Below are positions 17,060 to 25,973 of a stretch of 64,000 nt of DNA, piece by piece. The position numbers were made by a program, and so were the translations under genes. This DNA comes from DASQEH01 sp038239485 (GTDB lineage Bacteria; Actinomycetota; Actinomycetes; Propionibacteriales; Nocardioidaceae): assembly GCA_038239485.1 (NCBI GenBank), contig JBBSET010000011.1:8071-72070 (forward strand), written 5' to 3'. How positions within the stretch are numbered: position 1 is the first letter of the stretch; every line of letters begins with the position of its first letter. The notes under the pieces are model-generated. The model had not been told where the DNA came from. It did not search any database and saw only the letters and a list, made by a program, of their open reading frames with translations.

Positions 17060-17347
17060 CCTCCTATGGTCGCAGCCCGGGCCGTGATGGGCACCCAGCT
17101 GGGCGGGGTGTCGACGTGTCCGCTATCTGAGGGCTCGTGCCCTGGCTGCCCGGCCAGCGAAGGTGGTGTGGGTCCACGGCAGGGATCACGGATCAGATCT
17201 GGAGCATCCGCTGGTACTGCTACTGCTCGGCGGACCGTCCTAACGCGCAGAAAAGTTATTGGCTGACTGCCAGTTTCAAAAACCCAGTGCAGGGGAGCAT
17301 CTACGGCATATGGTGGGACTACTAGCACGTCGGAGTGTTATGATATT
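17060..17347. other. Scar region where dprA and the 3' part of comM are expected
   Basis: 288 bp between xerC and the truncated comM. Bases 17241-17350 are about 47% G+C by count, far below the neighbours, with an AT-rich stretch at 17251-17280 and 17330-17350. No DprA sequence, transposase, inverted repeats of an insertion sequence, tRNA or intron boundary was recognised in any frame. The simplest reading is a deletion joined through a short foreign or filler segment, or an assembly join. Confidence 0.6.
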
Positions 17348-18298
17348 CTACGCCTCGTCGAGGAAGAGCACACCCAGGTGCGCGAGGCTGATCGCTCCCG
17401 GCTTGATGAACCGTGATCCGCCACCGATCACCGACGCCACGGTGTCGTTGTGGTTGGGGGCCAGGAACTGTGGCCTGGTCACGCGAGGTGCGTCCCGTGA
17501 CAGGAGGCCCGCCACCGAGTGGATCTTGCTGACCTCGATGGACTGGACCAGGCCGAGGTCCGGAAGCAGCGGCGTGAACCGTTCGGCGAGCATGGTCTTG
17601 CCGGCCCCCGGAGGTCCCTCGAGGAACAGATGGTGGCCGCCGGCAGCGGCCACCTCGACGCACCAACGAGCCAACGTCTGACCGCGGACATCGGCCAGGT
17701 CGGCCGCATCGGTGCGGCCCGGACCTCGCCGCACCGGGCCCTCGTCCTCGTGGAGCGGCGGCTGGTCCGGTTCGACCGGCGGCTCCTTGCCGGCAAGGAT
17801 GGCCATGCACTCGCGCAGGGACCGAACGCCGACCACCTCCAACCCGGGTACCAGCCGTGCCTCAGCCACATTCGATGACGGCACGATCACCCTGTTCAGG
17901 CCGGTTTCGAAGGCGCTGAGAGCAGCCGGGAGAACGCCAGGGACCGACCGCAACCTGCCGTCGAGACTGAGCTCGCCGAAGACCGCCGTCGACCGCAGCC
18001 CAGCTCCGGGGATCGACCCCTTCGCGACCAGCAGGGCCAACGCGATCGCGAGGTCGTAATGCGATCCGATTTTGCGGACATCGGCCGGATACATCGCGAC
18101 GGTGACCCGCCGGTCAGGCCACTTCTCGTCGCTGTTGACCATCGCCGCTCGGCAGCGGTCACGTGCCTCGCTCACGCAGATATCGGGCAGGCCCGACAGC
18201 GACCACCCCGGGACGCCGTCGTGGATGTCAGCCTCAACAGCGACGACGCGGCCGTCGATCCCGTCCAGCGCGACCGAGTAGGTCATCCCGGTCGGCAT
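17348..18298 (-). pseudogene. comM: Truncated ComM/YifB-type Mg-chelatase-like AAA+ ATPase
   Basis: 316 residues from ATG 18298, which overlaps the yraN stop (ATGA). The family is usually about 500 residues. Present: the N-terminal Lon-like domain (VEADIHDGVPGWSLSGLPD) and the ATPase core with Walker A GPPGAGKTMLA and Walker B GVLFLDEA. The frame ends in TAG immediately after DEA; the expected PEF continuation, sensor, arginine finger and C-terminal domain are absent. Without them, hexamer ATPase activity is unlikely. The intact protein aids branch migration during transformation. Sequence on the gene side looks normal and undecayed, so the loss is recent or artefactual. Confidence 0.85.
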
Positions 18299-18669
18299 CA
18301 GACCACACCCACGATGTGCTCGACGGCCGCCGGGCCGACCCGGCCGCGGACCACCGCAACCACGTCGACACGCAGTGTCGACCATGGGAGATCGTCATGC
18401 TCACCGAGCCAGAGGCGTCCCAGCCGATACAAGCGGTTGGCCTTCTCCGTGCTGATCGCCTCGACCGGAGTACCGAACCGGGAGCTGCTGCGCGTCTTCA
18501 CCTCGCAAACGACGACGATGTCGCCATCCATAGCGACGATGTCGATCTCCCCGGCCCGACATCGCCAGTTCCGGTCGATCACAATGAGACCACACGTGAC
18601 CAGGTACCGACAGGCCACTCGCTCGCCGAACTCGCCCAGCGCCTTGCGCCGGGCCTGACTGACTGCCAT
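18298..18669 (-). CDS. yraN: UPF0102 family protein YraN, endonuclease-like fold
   Basis: 123 residues from ATG 18669, six nt after GGAGGT. Opens with RRKALGEFGERVACRYLVTCG and contains GEIDIVAMDGDIVVVCEVKTR, the restriction-endonuclease-like D-ExK core of the family. No firm function; it is found next to rnhB and comM/dprA in many bacteria and is suspected to act in DNA processing. It is coupled to comM by ATGA overlap. Confidence 0.92.
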   Translation of the reverse strand: MAVSQARRKALGEFGERVACRYLVTCGLIVIDRNWRCRAGEIDIVAMDGDIVVVCEVKTRSSSRFGTPVEAISTEKANRLYRLGRLWLGEHDDLPWSTLRVDVVAVVRGRVGPAAVEHIVGVV

Positions 18670-18909
18670 CCGTCCACCTCCACGCCCCAGCCTGAGCGAT
18701 CTCGTGGCGCGGAGCTCGAAATCTTTGCGCGCCTGTGGACATGTGCAGGGCGCTTGGCGAGGTGTGGACAAGCCAACACGGTACGGCTGGGACCGCCATC
18801 GACGACGGCATCACAGCGCGGCGCCTCGCCAGCACCCAAAGCCATCTGCGCCCTGTGGGGGAACCTTCGGCCGCTGAAGCGCGGGCAACCTGCGAGCTCT
18901 GAGGTTCAG

Positions 18910-18931
18910 CCGCCGTCAGCCGCGTCGGCGG
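18910..18931 (-). terminator. Hairpin directly after the DUF2469 gene
   Basis: CCGCCG and CGGCGG form a 6-bp stem with a 10-nt loop, beginning two nt after the DUF2469 stop codon. No T run follows. With about 240 nt of non-coding sequence before yraN, it may end the lepB-rnhB-DUF2469 transcript. Confidence 0.35.
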
Positions 18932-18932
18932 A

Positions 18933-19247
18933 TCAGGGCTTGGGGGTCTCGAGCTCGAGGTCGGCCTTCGACAGCTCCTCGATGTTCACGTCCTTGAAGG
19001 TGACGACCTTCACGTTCTTCGCGAAGCGCGCCGGTCGGTACATGTCCCACACCCAGGCGTCCGACATGGTCACCTCGAAGTAGGCGTCGCCGGCCTCGGT
19101 GCGAACTTTGAGGTCGACCGCATTGCAGAGGTAGAAACGTCGGTCGGTCTCCACGACGTACTTGAAGATGTTCACCACGTCGCGGTACTCCCGGTAGAGA
19201 TGGAGCTCCATCTCCGTCTCGTACTTCTCGAGATCCTCTGCGCTCAT
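18933..19247 (-). CDS. DUF2469 family protein
   Basis: 104 residues from ATG 19247, seven nt after AGGGA and overlapping the rnhB stop (ATGA). Small acidic protein (MSAEDLEKYETEMELHLYRE, then VVETDRRFYLCNAVDLKV and YFEVTMSDAWVWDMYRPARF). The family is nearly confined to actinobacteria and always sits beside rnhB; no function is known to me. No membrane segment or enzyme motif. The longer open frame upstream is antisense noise over rnhB. Confidence 0.93.
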   Translation of the reverse strand: MSAEDLEKYETEMELHLYREYRDVVNIFKYVVETDRRFYLCNAVDLKVRTEAGDAYFEVTMSDAWVWDMYRPARFAKNVKVVTFKDVNIEELSKADLELETPKP

Positions 19248-19999
19248 GACAACATCCCTAACTGCGTCGATGACAGGTCCTGGTATTCGTCGTCGTACTC
19301 GTTCGGCTCGACCTCGGGCAGCTCGACGTCGGCGAAGCGCGGCTCCTCGACGCCGAACGCCCGCCGGACGTTGACGAAGCGCCGACGGTGCTCGGGGCAG
19401 GGGCCATGCTCGTCCAGCGCCTGCTGGTGCTCCTTGGTGCAGTAGCCCTTGTGGATCGCGAAGTCGTAGTCGGGGAACCTCTCGTGCATCTCGACCATGA
19501 TGCGGTCGCGAGTCACCTTCGCGATGATGGAGGCCGCGGAGATACAGGCAGCGACCCGGTCCCCCTTCCACACCGCGAGGCCCGGTACCTCCAGTCCGTC
19601 TACGGGAAAGCCGTCGGTCAGCACGTATCGCGGCCGACTGTCGAGCCGGGCCAGCGCCCGCCGCAGCGCCTCGACGTTCGCGACGTGCATGCCAAGCCGG
19701 TCGCACTCCGTCGACTCGACGACCACGACCGACCAGGCCAGTGCTCGCCGCGTGACGTGGCCGTAGCAGCGCTCGCGCGCTGCGGGAGTGAGGAGCTTGG
19801 AGTCGGCCAGGCCGGGAATCACGCCGCCCGCACCGTCGGCGAGGATGACGGCTCCCGCCACGAGAGGGCCGGCGCATGCGCCCCTGCCAGCCTCGTCGAC
19901 CCCGGCGATGGGCGTCATACCGGCTCGGCGCAGCGCTCGTTCGTAGCCGTACAGACCGGCGTCTCGCCGGACGGTGCTACCACGCGGCAACGGGCTCAT
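19244..19999 (-). CDS. rnhB: Ribonuclease HII
   Basis: 251 residues. Removes single ribonucleotides and RNA primers from DNA. The active site is seen as GVDEAGRGACAGPL (Asp, Glu), TDGFPV and ASIIAKVTRDRIM with the further acidic residues. The C-terminal 30 residues are acidic and variable (VEPNEYDDEYQDL). It starts 14 nt after the downstream-listed lepB ends, so it is co-transcribed with the two signal peptidase genes. Confidence 0.96.
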   Translation of the reverse strand: MSPLPRGSTVRRDAGLYGYERALRRAGMTPIAGVDEAGRGACAGPLVAGAVILADGAGGVIPGLADSKLLTPAARERCYGHVTRRALAWSVVVVESTECDRLGMHVANVEALRRALARLDSRPRYVLTDGFPVDGLEVPGLAVWKGDRVAACISAASIIAKVTRDRIMVEMHERFPDYDFAIHKGYCTKEHQQALDEHGPCPEHRRRFVNVRRAFGVEEPRFADVELPEVEPNEYDDEYQDLSSTQLGMLS

Positions 20000-20013
20000 G
20001 AGTCGCCTCTCGG

Positions 20014-20862
20014 TCAGCCATGCCCACCGTTGGACAGTTTCACAATGCCTTTCGGCGGTGGTGTTCTACCGTCCGGCACGTCGGCGTAGGCGCTCGGGAT
20101 GTGCAGGATATGCCAGCGGTCAGCGGGCCAGATGACAGCCATCGCCCGTCCAGTCACCAGGTCCTCCGGGACGAACTCGGCTTGTCCCTGCTGGCGCGAG
20201 GAGTCGCCCGACTGGTAGCGGTGGTCGCCGAGAACGAAGATGTGATCGGCCGGCACGACGACGTTGAAGTCGACGTTGTCGGCGCGCTTGTGCTTCTGGA
20301 AGAGGAAGCTGGACTCGTCCACCCTGGTCCCGTTGATCGACAGCTCGCCCCTGACACAGCAGACAACGTGGTCACCGGGAAGTCCGATGACCCGCTTGAC
20401 CAGGTGCTCGTGGAGGGAGGAGGGCAGCACACCGACCCACTCCAACGCCTTCTGGAGCTGCCCGGGCGGTGGGGACTGCTCGTCCGGCGGAATCCACCCG
20501 CCCGGGTCCTCGAAGACGACGACCTCGCCGCGATGGATGCCACCGATCCGGCTGACGAGGATCCGGTCGTGCAGATGAATCGTGGGGAGCATCGAGCCGG
20601 TGGGCACATAGAACGCCTGGACGACGAAGGCTCTGAGCAACGCCGACGCCACCAGCGCGACGACAATGATCAGGACCAGTTCGCGGATGAGACGGCCGGC
20701 GGTACCCAGGAGCGTCGGGCGGGGGGCCGGAGTCAGACCGCTCTGCCGGGCGCTCGGTGGCAGTTCGTTCGACGCCGGGTCTGGCGTGGGCGCGAGGCCG
20801 GGGTCGGCCGACGCTGGCGCGCTCGAGGATGCTTCGGACGACCGGGTGGGCTCGTCTGTCAT
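20014..20862 (-). CDS. lepB: Signal peptidase I (second copy)
   Basis: 282 residues: a 50-residue Pro/Ser/Ala-rich cytosolic tail, one membrane helix (about 58-80), then the S26 catalytic domain. Nucleophile Ser90 is in VPTGSM, general base Lys156 in LVKRVIG, and the GDHR motif (FVLGDHRYQSGDS) follows. Cleaves signal peptides outside the membrane. It overlaps the preceding lepB by four bases (ATGA). Two CxC-like cysteines in HVVCCVRG are unusual and could form a disulfide in the exposed domain. Confidence 0.95.
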   Translation of the reverse strand: MTDEPTRSSEASSSAPASADPGLAPTPDPASNELPPSARQSGLTPAPRPTLLGTAGRLIRELVLIIVVALVASALLRAFVVQAFYVPTGSMLPTIHLHDRILVSRIGGIHRGEVVVFEDPGGWIPPDEQSPPPGQLQKALEWVGVLPSSLHEHLVKRVIGLPGDHVVCCVRGELSINGTRVDESSFLFQKHKRADNVDFNVVVPADHIFVLGDHRYQSGDSSRQQGQAEFVPEDLVTGRAMAVIWPADRWHILHIPSAYADVPDGRTPPPKGIVKLSNGGHG

Positions 20863-21758
20863 GAAGGCACGGACTTCTTCCGCCGTCGACGGATCAGCAC
20901 CGGCACCACGATGAATGCGAGACCGACGGGCGTGGTGTCGGAGATGATCGCTGCCGCCTGGTCGAGTTGCGGGTTGTCGAATGTGCCGGGGCGCTGCAGG
21001 AAGGTGAAATGGTCAAGTGGCCAGACCACCACGAACACCTTCCCCACGACATCGCTGTCAGGGATGAAGCCCCCGCCCGGGTCCCCGATGTGGGCTCGCG
21101 AATCCGCGGAGTCGTCCCGGTTGTCCCCGAGCACCCAGAGATGGTCGGCGGGGACGACGACCCGCCAGCTGCCGTTGCACGCCTGCTGCGCCAAGGTGAC
21201 GTATGAGCTCTCGTGCAGTGCCACGCCGTTGACGCGGACCAGGCCACCCCGACAGGCCACAGTGTCACCGCCGACCCCGATCACGCGCTTGACCAGGTGC
21301 CCACCGGTCGGGTAGAGCCCTATGACAGAGAGCGTCTTGGTCACGACATTCCCAGGCGCGGTGCCGCCTTCCTCACCGAGCCAGTTGTCTGGGTCGTCGA
21401 AGACGACGATGTCGCCGCGCTGGATGTCACCGAACCAGTAGGACATCTTCTCGACCAGGATGCGGTCGTTGACCCGAAGCGTGTCACGCATCGAGCCGGA
21501 CGGGATGTAAAAGGCCTGCACGAAGAATGTCTTGATCAGAAGCGCCAGCACGACGGCGGTCACCACCAGCATGACCGTCTCGAGCCAGAGCGGTTTCGGC
21601 TTGCGCGGCCTGCTCTGCGGCGGTGCGGCCGCGGCCCCCGCGGGGGGAACGCCTACCCCGCCGGCTGCGGAGTCGGGGGTGTCGCGGGCGGAGTCGACGA
21701 CGATGGCTTTGTCGGAGTCACGGTCGCCAGGGGTCGTGCCGTCCGAACCAAAGGTCAC
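20859..21758 (-). CDS. lepB: Signal peptidase I (first copy)
   Basis: 299 residues. Disordered N terminus of about 50 residues, membrane helix about 60-80, catalytic Ser89 in IPSGSM, Lys157 in HLVKRVIG, and GDNRDDSADSR as the conserved last box. A second hydrophobic stretch (VGLAFIVVPVLI) followed by RRRRKK at the C terminus suggests a second membrane anchor, absent from the other copy. Tandem copies of divergent lepB genes are common in actinobacteria and may split substrates. It lies 21 nt after rplS. Confidence 0.95.
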   Translation of the reverse strand: MTFGSDGTTPGDRDSDKAIVVDSARDTPDSAAGGVGVPPAGAAAAPPQSRPRKPKPLWLETVMLVVTAVVLALLIKTFFVQAFYIPSGSMRDTLRVNDRILVEKMSYWFGDIQRGDIVVFDDPDNWLGEEGGTAPGNVVTKTLSVIGLYPTGGHLVKRVIGVGGDTVACRGGLVRVNGVALHESSYVTLAQQACNGSWRVVVPADHLWVLGDNRDDSADSRAHIGDPGGGFIPDSDVVGKVFVVVWPLDHFTFLQRPGTFDNPQLDQAAAIISDTTPVGLAFIVVPVLIRRRRKKSVPS

Positions 21759-21779
21759 TCAGCGAGCCTAACCCGTACG

Positions 21780-22142
21780 TCAGCGAGAAACCGGAGCCTG
21801 GCGCTTCTCCTTGATCTTGGCCGCCTTGCCCCTGAGGTTGCGCAGGTAGTACAGCTTCGCGCGGCGGACATCACCGCGGGTCACGACTTCGATCGAGTCG
21901 ATGATCGGTGTGTGCAACGGAAAGGTCCGCTCCACCCCGACACCGAAGCTCACTTTGCGGACGGTGAAGGTGCGGCCGATGCCAGAGCCTTGGATGCGGA
22001 TGCACACGCCCTGGAAAAGCTGGACCCGTGACCGGGTGCCTTCGACGACCTTCACATTGACCTTGAGGGTGTCGCCGGGACGAAACTCGGGGACGTCGTC
22101 TCGGCTGATCTGAGCAGCGAGCGCGTCGATGATGTTGGTCAT
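21780..22142 (-). CDS. rplS: 50S ribosomal protein L19
   Basis: 120 residues from ATG 22142 (MTNIIDALAAQISRDDVPEF). Conserved features: FRPGDTLKVNVKVVEGTRSRVQLFQG, SGIGRTFTVRK and RRAKLYYLRNLRGKAAKIKE. It sits at the subunit interface. The ribosome-binding site is weak (GAAAG). 174 nt separate it from trmD, enough for its own promoter. Confidence 0.97.
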   Translation of the reverse strand: MTNIIDALAAQISRDDVPEFRPGDTLKVNVKVVEGTRSRVQLFQGVCIRIQGSGIGRTFTVRKVSFGVGVERTFPLHTPIIDSIEVVTRGDVRRAKLYYLRNLRGKAAKIKEKRQAPVSR

Positions 22143-22316
22143 GGTGGGGCTACTTTCATCGTCGGTGCCACAGATCACCCACGTGTCGGGTCATGCAAGA
22201 CGTCGGGACGGGCTGCGGAAACTCGCGCGGCTCCCCTGTGGCAGAACCGGCATGGTGGCCGAGGCCTCGAGCTTCCTACGCCAACGGGCAATTTTGCCAC
22301 AGATGGCGGCGTTCCC

Positions 22317-23063
22317 CTAAATCTCCGTCGGCCCGGCGTCGGCGGTCTCGTCAGGGACCGAGTCGCCGCCGACGAGATCCGGCCGCCGCGCAGCGGTACG
22401 ACGCAAGGACTGGTCTCGTCGCCACTGGGCGATACGGGCGTGGTGTCCGGACAGCAGGACGTCGGGCACCTCGTGGCCACGCCAGCTCGGCGGCTTGGTG
22501 TAGACGGGATACTCCAGCAGGCTCCCAGATCCGGAGTCGCGGTGTGACTCCTCGTCCAGGGACGCGGGGTTACCCATGAAGCCGGGTAGCAGGCGAGCAA
22601 CCGCCTCGATGATCACCATGGCAGCCACCTCGCCGCCATTGACCACATAGTCGCCGATGCTGATCTCGTCGACGGCCATCCGCTCGGCGTAGTGGTCGAC
22701 CACACGCTGGTCTATCCCCTCGTAGCGGCCGCAGATGAAGACCAGCCATGGGGCGCCCGCCAGCCGCTCAGCCATCGACTGCGAGAAGAGCGCGCCCGCC
22801 GGCCCCGGAACGACCAGGTGGGCCGGCTCCGGTGACCGGGCCAGCACGTCGTCGATCGCCTCCCCCCACGGCTCGGGCCTCATCACCATGCCGGCTCCGC
22901 CACCGTAGGGCGTGTCATCCACGGTGCGGTGGCGATCGCGTGCCCACTCTCTGAGGTCGTGGGTCTCCAGCGTGATCAGGCCGTCCGTGCGGGCGCGCCC
23001 GAGGAGGGAGAGCTCGAGTGGTCTCAGGTAGTCGGGGAAGATCGACACGACGTCGATGCGCAC
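22317..23063 (-). CDS. trmD: tRNA (guanine37-N1)-methyltransferase
   Basis: 248 residues from GTG 23063, eight nt after GGAGGG; a GTG at 23072 overlaps the rimM stop but has no spacing to a ribosome-binding site. TrmD methylates G37 of tRNAs to prevent frameshifting. Visible: RIDVVSIFPDYL, the trefoil-knot SAM site ICGRYEGIDQRV and EISIGDYVVNGGE, plus PYGGGAGMVM. The C-terminal extension after WRRDQSLRRTA is lineage-variable. Confidence 0.96.
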   Translation of the reverse strand: MRIDVVSIFPDYLRPLELSLLGRARTDGLITLETHDLREWARDRHRTVDDTPYGGGAGMVMRPEPWGEAIDDVLARSPEPAHLVVPGPAGALFSQSMAERLAGAPWLVFICGRYEGIDQRVVDHYAERMAVDEISIGDYVVNGGEVAAMVIIEAVARLLPGFMGNPASLDEESHRDSGSGSLLEYPVYTKPPSWRGHEVPDVLLSGHHARIAQWRRDQSLRRTAARRPDLVGGDSVPDETADAGPTEI

Positions 23064-23068
23064 GGGAT

Positions 23069-23617
23069 TCACCCTCCGCCCGGGCTGTCGCCGGGGTGCT
23101 CGTCGAGCAGTCCTGGCCGGTCGGCGATGACGAGCCGGCGCGCCGCCATCTCGACGACCGGCACCAGCTCGGCCACGAACGGGACCAAGATGTCGCGGTC
23201 CTGGTGCCGCACGAGGAGCAGGTCCTGGGCGGGCAGATGCAGCACCTCGGTCACCTCGCCGATCGGCTCCCCACGCTGGGTCTCGGCGAGCAGACCGAGC
23301 AGCTGGTGGTCGTAGAACTCCTCCGGGTCTTCTGGGCTCTCGTCGATCGGTACCTCGATCCTCAGCTCGACTCCACGCATCGCCTCTGCCGCCGACCTGT
23401 CGTCGAGCTCGGTGAACGTCACCAGCAGATGTCGTCCGTGCCACCGGCTCACCGCGACAGTGAGTGGCCCGCGCGATGTGTCGAAGGCCGTGTCGGCGGC
23501 GAACCGGCGTTCTGGCTCGTCGGTACGGACGTCGACGAAGACGTCGCCCCGCACCCCGTGTGCGCGGCCGACGCGTCCGACCAGGACCTCGACCGTCTGC
23601 GTCGCCGGTTCGGTCAC
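23069..23617 (-). CDS. rimM: 16S rRNA processing protein RimM
   Basis: 182 residues from GTG 23617 (VTEPATQTVEVLVGRVGRAHG). N-terminal RimM domain (GVRGDVFVDVRTDEPERRF) and C-terminal PRC barrel (DHQLLGLLAETQRGEPIGEV). It binds S19 and helps 30S head maturation. Only ten nt separate it from the acyltransferase upstream, so it must be translated from that transcript or from a promoter inside that gene. This is unusual for a ribosome-maturation gene normally fed from rpsP. Confidence 0.93.
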   Translation of the reverse strand: MTEPATQTVEVLVGRVGRAHGVRGDVFVDVRTDEPERRFAADTAFDTSRGPLTVAVSRWHGRHLLVTFTELDDRSAAEAMRGVELRIEVPIDESPEDPEEFYDHQLLGLLAETQRGEPIGEVTEVLHLPAQDLLLVRHQDRDILVPFVAELVPVVEMAARRLVIADRPGLLDEHPGDSPGGG

Positions 23618-23627
23618 CGCCTGCTCG

Positions 23628-25805
23628 CTAACCGCGTGATGACAGCTGAAGCGCGGCTGCCAGGGGACCGGCCAGCTCGGCGGCATACGTGGTGGACATG
23701 TGCTCCCTGTCTCGGTACGCGATCGTCGACCCGATCACAGCCGGGCAGAGGCGATAGGCGCAGAACCACCTACTGGGGTCGATGAAGCTTACGCCTGACC
23801 TATGGGCAGCGGTTCGGTTGGCACGGCGGAACCGGTAGGAAACCTGGGTTCGAGACGACGCGCACGATGCGAGCGTCGCACCTCGGCGGGACAGGCAGAT
23901 GCCCGGCTCCTGACGCAGTCCGGGCGCGTCGCCCATCACGACGATGCGCCCGGCGCTCGCACCGAGCTGGCTGATCGTGTCTCTCAGTCCAACCGTGAAG
24001 GCCTGCGTGACCGTCCGGGGGTTGTGGGTCGTCGCCCCGTTCGCCTGAACGATCGCGGGCGGAAGCGCCTGCGCGAGGAGGGTCACGTCTGGATGCAGGG
24101 TGCGGATGGTCCTGATCGCCCAGGCTCGCCACGCCAGGCACGCGTCGGCGTCGACCTTGTTGTAGCTGGGCACGAGCTGCGCGTCCCCGCACGCGGGCTT
24201 CACCAGGTAGTAGGCGGCATAGCCTTCCTTCTGCGCGATGATGTCGAGGGCCGGTATCCAGGCACGAGCATGGGAGTCACCGAAGGCGACCAGCACCTTC
24301 TTGCTGCTCACGTCACCCAGTCGGCACAGCTGCCGGGTGTTGTTGACGTAGTCGCAGGCTCCCACGGCCGGCTTGTCGCCCGCGAGGCCGAGAACCGACG
24401 GCGTGGTCTGCCCGGGGATGGACATCCCGTGTCGCGCCGCGATGACAGACGCCTCGACGATCGCCACCGCGCGATGACGGCTCAGGTGGTAGCCGGACTC
24501 GTGCCGGACGCCGAAGTTGCCGAGCGTGATGGCTGGATCCGACGACGCCTGCGCAACCTCGTAGTGGATCACGCCAGTGGCTGTCAGGCAGGCGGCCAGC
24601 GTGCACGCGACCGCCGCCGGGTAAAGCAGCAGACCGCGGTAGACCTTCACCGAAAGGCCCTTGGAACGACGGATCGGGTTCTCGACGCCGTAGTAGGTCA
24701 CGATCGACAACGCCAGAGCGGCAAGCAGCAGGTCGAAGTTCTGGGTCGGCGACAGCGCGTGGCCGACGTACGCCGCAGCAATCACCAGGAACGGCCAGTG
24801 CCATAGGTAGAAGGAGTACGACCACTCCCCGATGCGCTGCGCCGCCCAGTTGCCGAGCAGCAGCACCGACCCGCCCCTGACAGGTCCGCAACCGCCGGCG
24901 ATGATCAGAGCGGCCCCCAACACCGGGGCAAGTGCCGCGTCGCCCGGATACGGGGTCGATGAGCTGTAGCTGACGATGGAGGCTCCCACCACGAAGAGCC
25001 CGGTCCACGCCATCGCAGCCTTGACCCAGGAGGGCCAGGCCGAGATCGTCGGAACGAGGAGGGCCACCGCAGCGCCGACGGCGAGTTCCCAGGCACGCGC
25101 GAAGGTGGAGAAGTACGCTGCCGTCGGGTTGCGGTCGGTCAACACAACGGACCAGGCCAGCGAAGCCCCTCCCAGCAGGCCGAGCACCGCAAGCACTCTG
25201 CCGCGCGGCATACCCGCCGCTCGGTGCGTCGTTGCCCGCCCTGCTCGTCGCCGCTGGACGAACAACGCGCCGACGAGCAGGGCCAGGAGCAGCGGCCAGA
25301 CGACGTAGAACTGCTCCTCCACGGCCAGCGACCAGAAGTGTTGAAGAGCTGAGACGGGGTCGTTGGCAGCGAAGTAGTTGGTCTGCAGACTGGAGAATCG
25401 GATGTTGGCCGCGAAGAAGGTGGCCCACAGCGAGTCCTGGATCACCGCTGTGGACTGGACATAGCTCAGCAGCAGGACCGATGCGATCACGGTCGCGGCG
25501 ATCACCAGAGTCGCGGCGGGCAGGATGCGCTTCGCGCGCCGGTTGTAGAACCGCAGCAAGGCGATGGAACCGGTCCGTTGGGCCTCGGCGACGAGCAGCT
25601 GGGTGATCAGGAAACCCGAGACCACGAAGAAGACGTCGACCCCGACGAACCCGCCCGAGAAGTAGTGGATCTTCGCATGATCGAGTGCGACGGACACGAC
25701 GGCAAGCGCGCGCAGTCCGTTGATGTCCTTGCGGAAACCGCCAGAGGCGGCCGAGAGCTGCTCCCGCGTCGATGCCCCAGGTGACACGTCTGAGTTCGTG
25801 CTCAT
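23628..25805 (-). CDS. OafA/YrhL-type membrane acyltransferase with C-terminal SGNH domain
   Basis: 725 residues from ATG 25805 (MSTNSDVSPG). Residues about 25-400 form the acyltransferase-3 domain with about ten helices: FRKDINGLRALAVVSVALDH (catalytic His), GGFVGVDVFFVVSGFLIT, RFYNRRAKRILPA, and HFWSLAVEEQFY. The last 250 residues are an extracytoplasmic SGNH domain with GDSHARAW (nucleophile Ser) and DREHMS (Asp/His pair). Such proteins move acetyl or other acyl groups across the membrane onto sugars, wall polymers or lipids. It splits the usual rpsP-KH-rimM-trmD operon, so it looks like an insertion into a core operon; codon use is still high-GC. Confidence 0.92.
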   Translation of the reverse strand: MSTNSDVSPGASTREQLSAASGGFRKDINGLRALAVVSVALDHAKIHYFSGGFVGVDVFFVVSGFLITQLLVAEAQRTGSIALLRFYNRRAKRILPAATLVIAATVIASVLLLSYVQSTAVIQDSLWATFFAANIRFSSLQTNYFAANDPVSALQHFWSLAVEEQFYVVWPLLLALLVGALFVQRRRAGRATTHRAAGMPRGRVLAVLGLLGGASLAWSVVLTDRNPTAAYFSTFARAWELAVGAAVALLVPTISAWPSWVKAAMAWTGLFVVGASIVSYSSSTPYPGDAALAPVLGAALIIAGGCGPVRGGSVLLLGNWAAQRIGEWSYSFYLWHWPFLVIAAAYVGHALSPTQNFDLLLAALALSIVTYYGVENPIRRSKGLSVKVYRGLLLYPAAVACTLAACLTATGVIHYEVAQASSDPAITLGNFGVRHESGYHLSRHRAVAIVEASVIAARHGMSIPGQTTPSVLGLAGDKPAVGACDYVNNTRQLCRLGDVSSKKVLVAFGDSHARAWIPALDIIAQKEGYAAYYLVKPACGDAQLVPSYNKVDADACLAWRAWAIRTIRTLHPDVTLLAQALPPAIVQANGATTHNPRTVTQAFTVGLRDTISQLGASAGRIVVMGDAPGLRQEPGICLSRRGATLASCASSRTQVSYRFRRANRTAAHRSGVSFIDPSRWFCAYRLCPAVIGSTIAYRDREHMSTTYAAELAGPLAAALQLSSRG

Positions 25806-25893
25806 CCCGTCCCCCTGGGCCGCCGATAGCAGGTCCGCGCCGACGCGGACATCCCAAACGCCACCGGCAATCCCTATATTAGTCCGCGAAATT

Positions 25894-25906
25894 GGCCTCA
25901 CAGGCC
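25894..25906. promoter_or_regulatory. Short perfect inverted repeat upstream of the acyltransferase
   Basis: GGCCT-CAC-AGGCC lies in the AT-richer 168-bp gap between the KH gene and the acyltransferase. A TAATAT hexamer on the minus strand (25876-25881) lies just downstream of it and could be a -10 box, but no good -35 is visible. Operator or weak terminator of the KH gene; not decidable. Confidence 0.3.
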
Positions 25907-25973
25907 GATAGGCGAGACCCTGTGGACGCCGTGACCTCAGTCGTTCGCCGGAAGGGCCGACGCAGACAAACCT

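Noticed and set aside
16876..17328. 150-codon minus-strand frame between xerC and comM, checked as a DprA remnant
   Set aside because: No Rossmann-fold or DprA motif in it; the part over xerC is an alternative frame of that gene.
17241..17350. Insertion sequence or intron at the comM break
   Set aside because: No terminal inverted repeats, target-site duplication, transposase or group II boundary could be found in about 110 bp.
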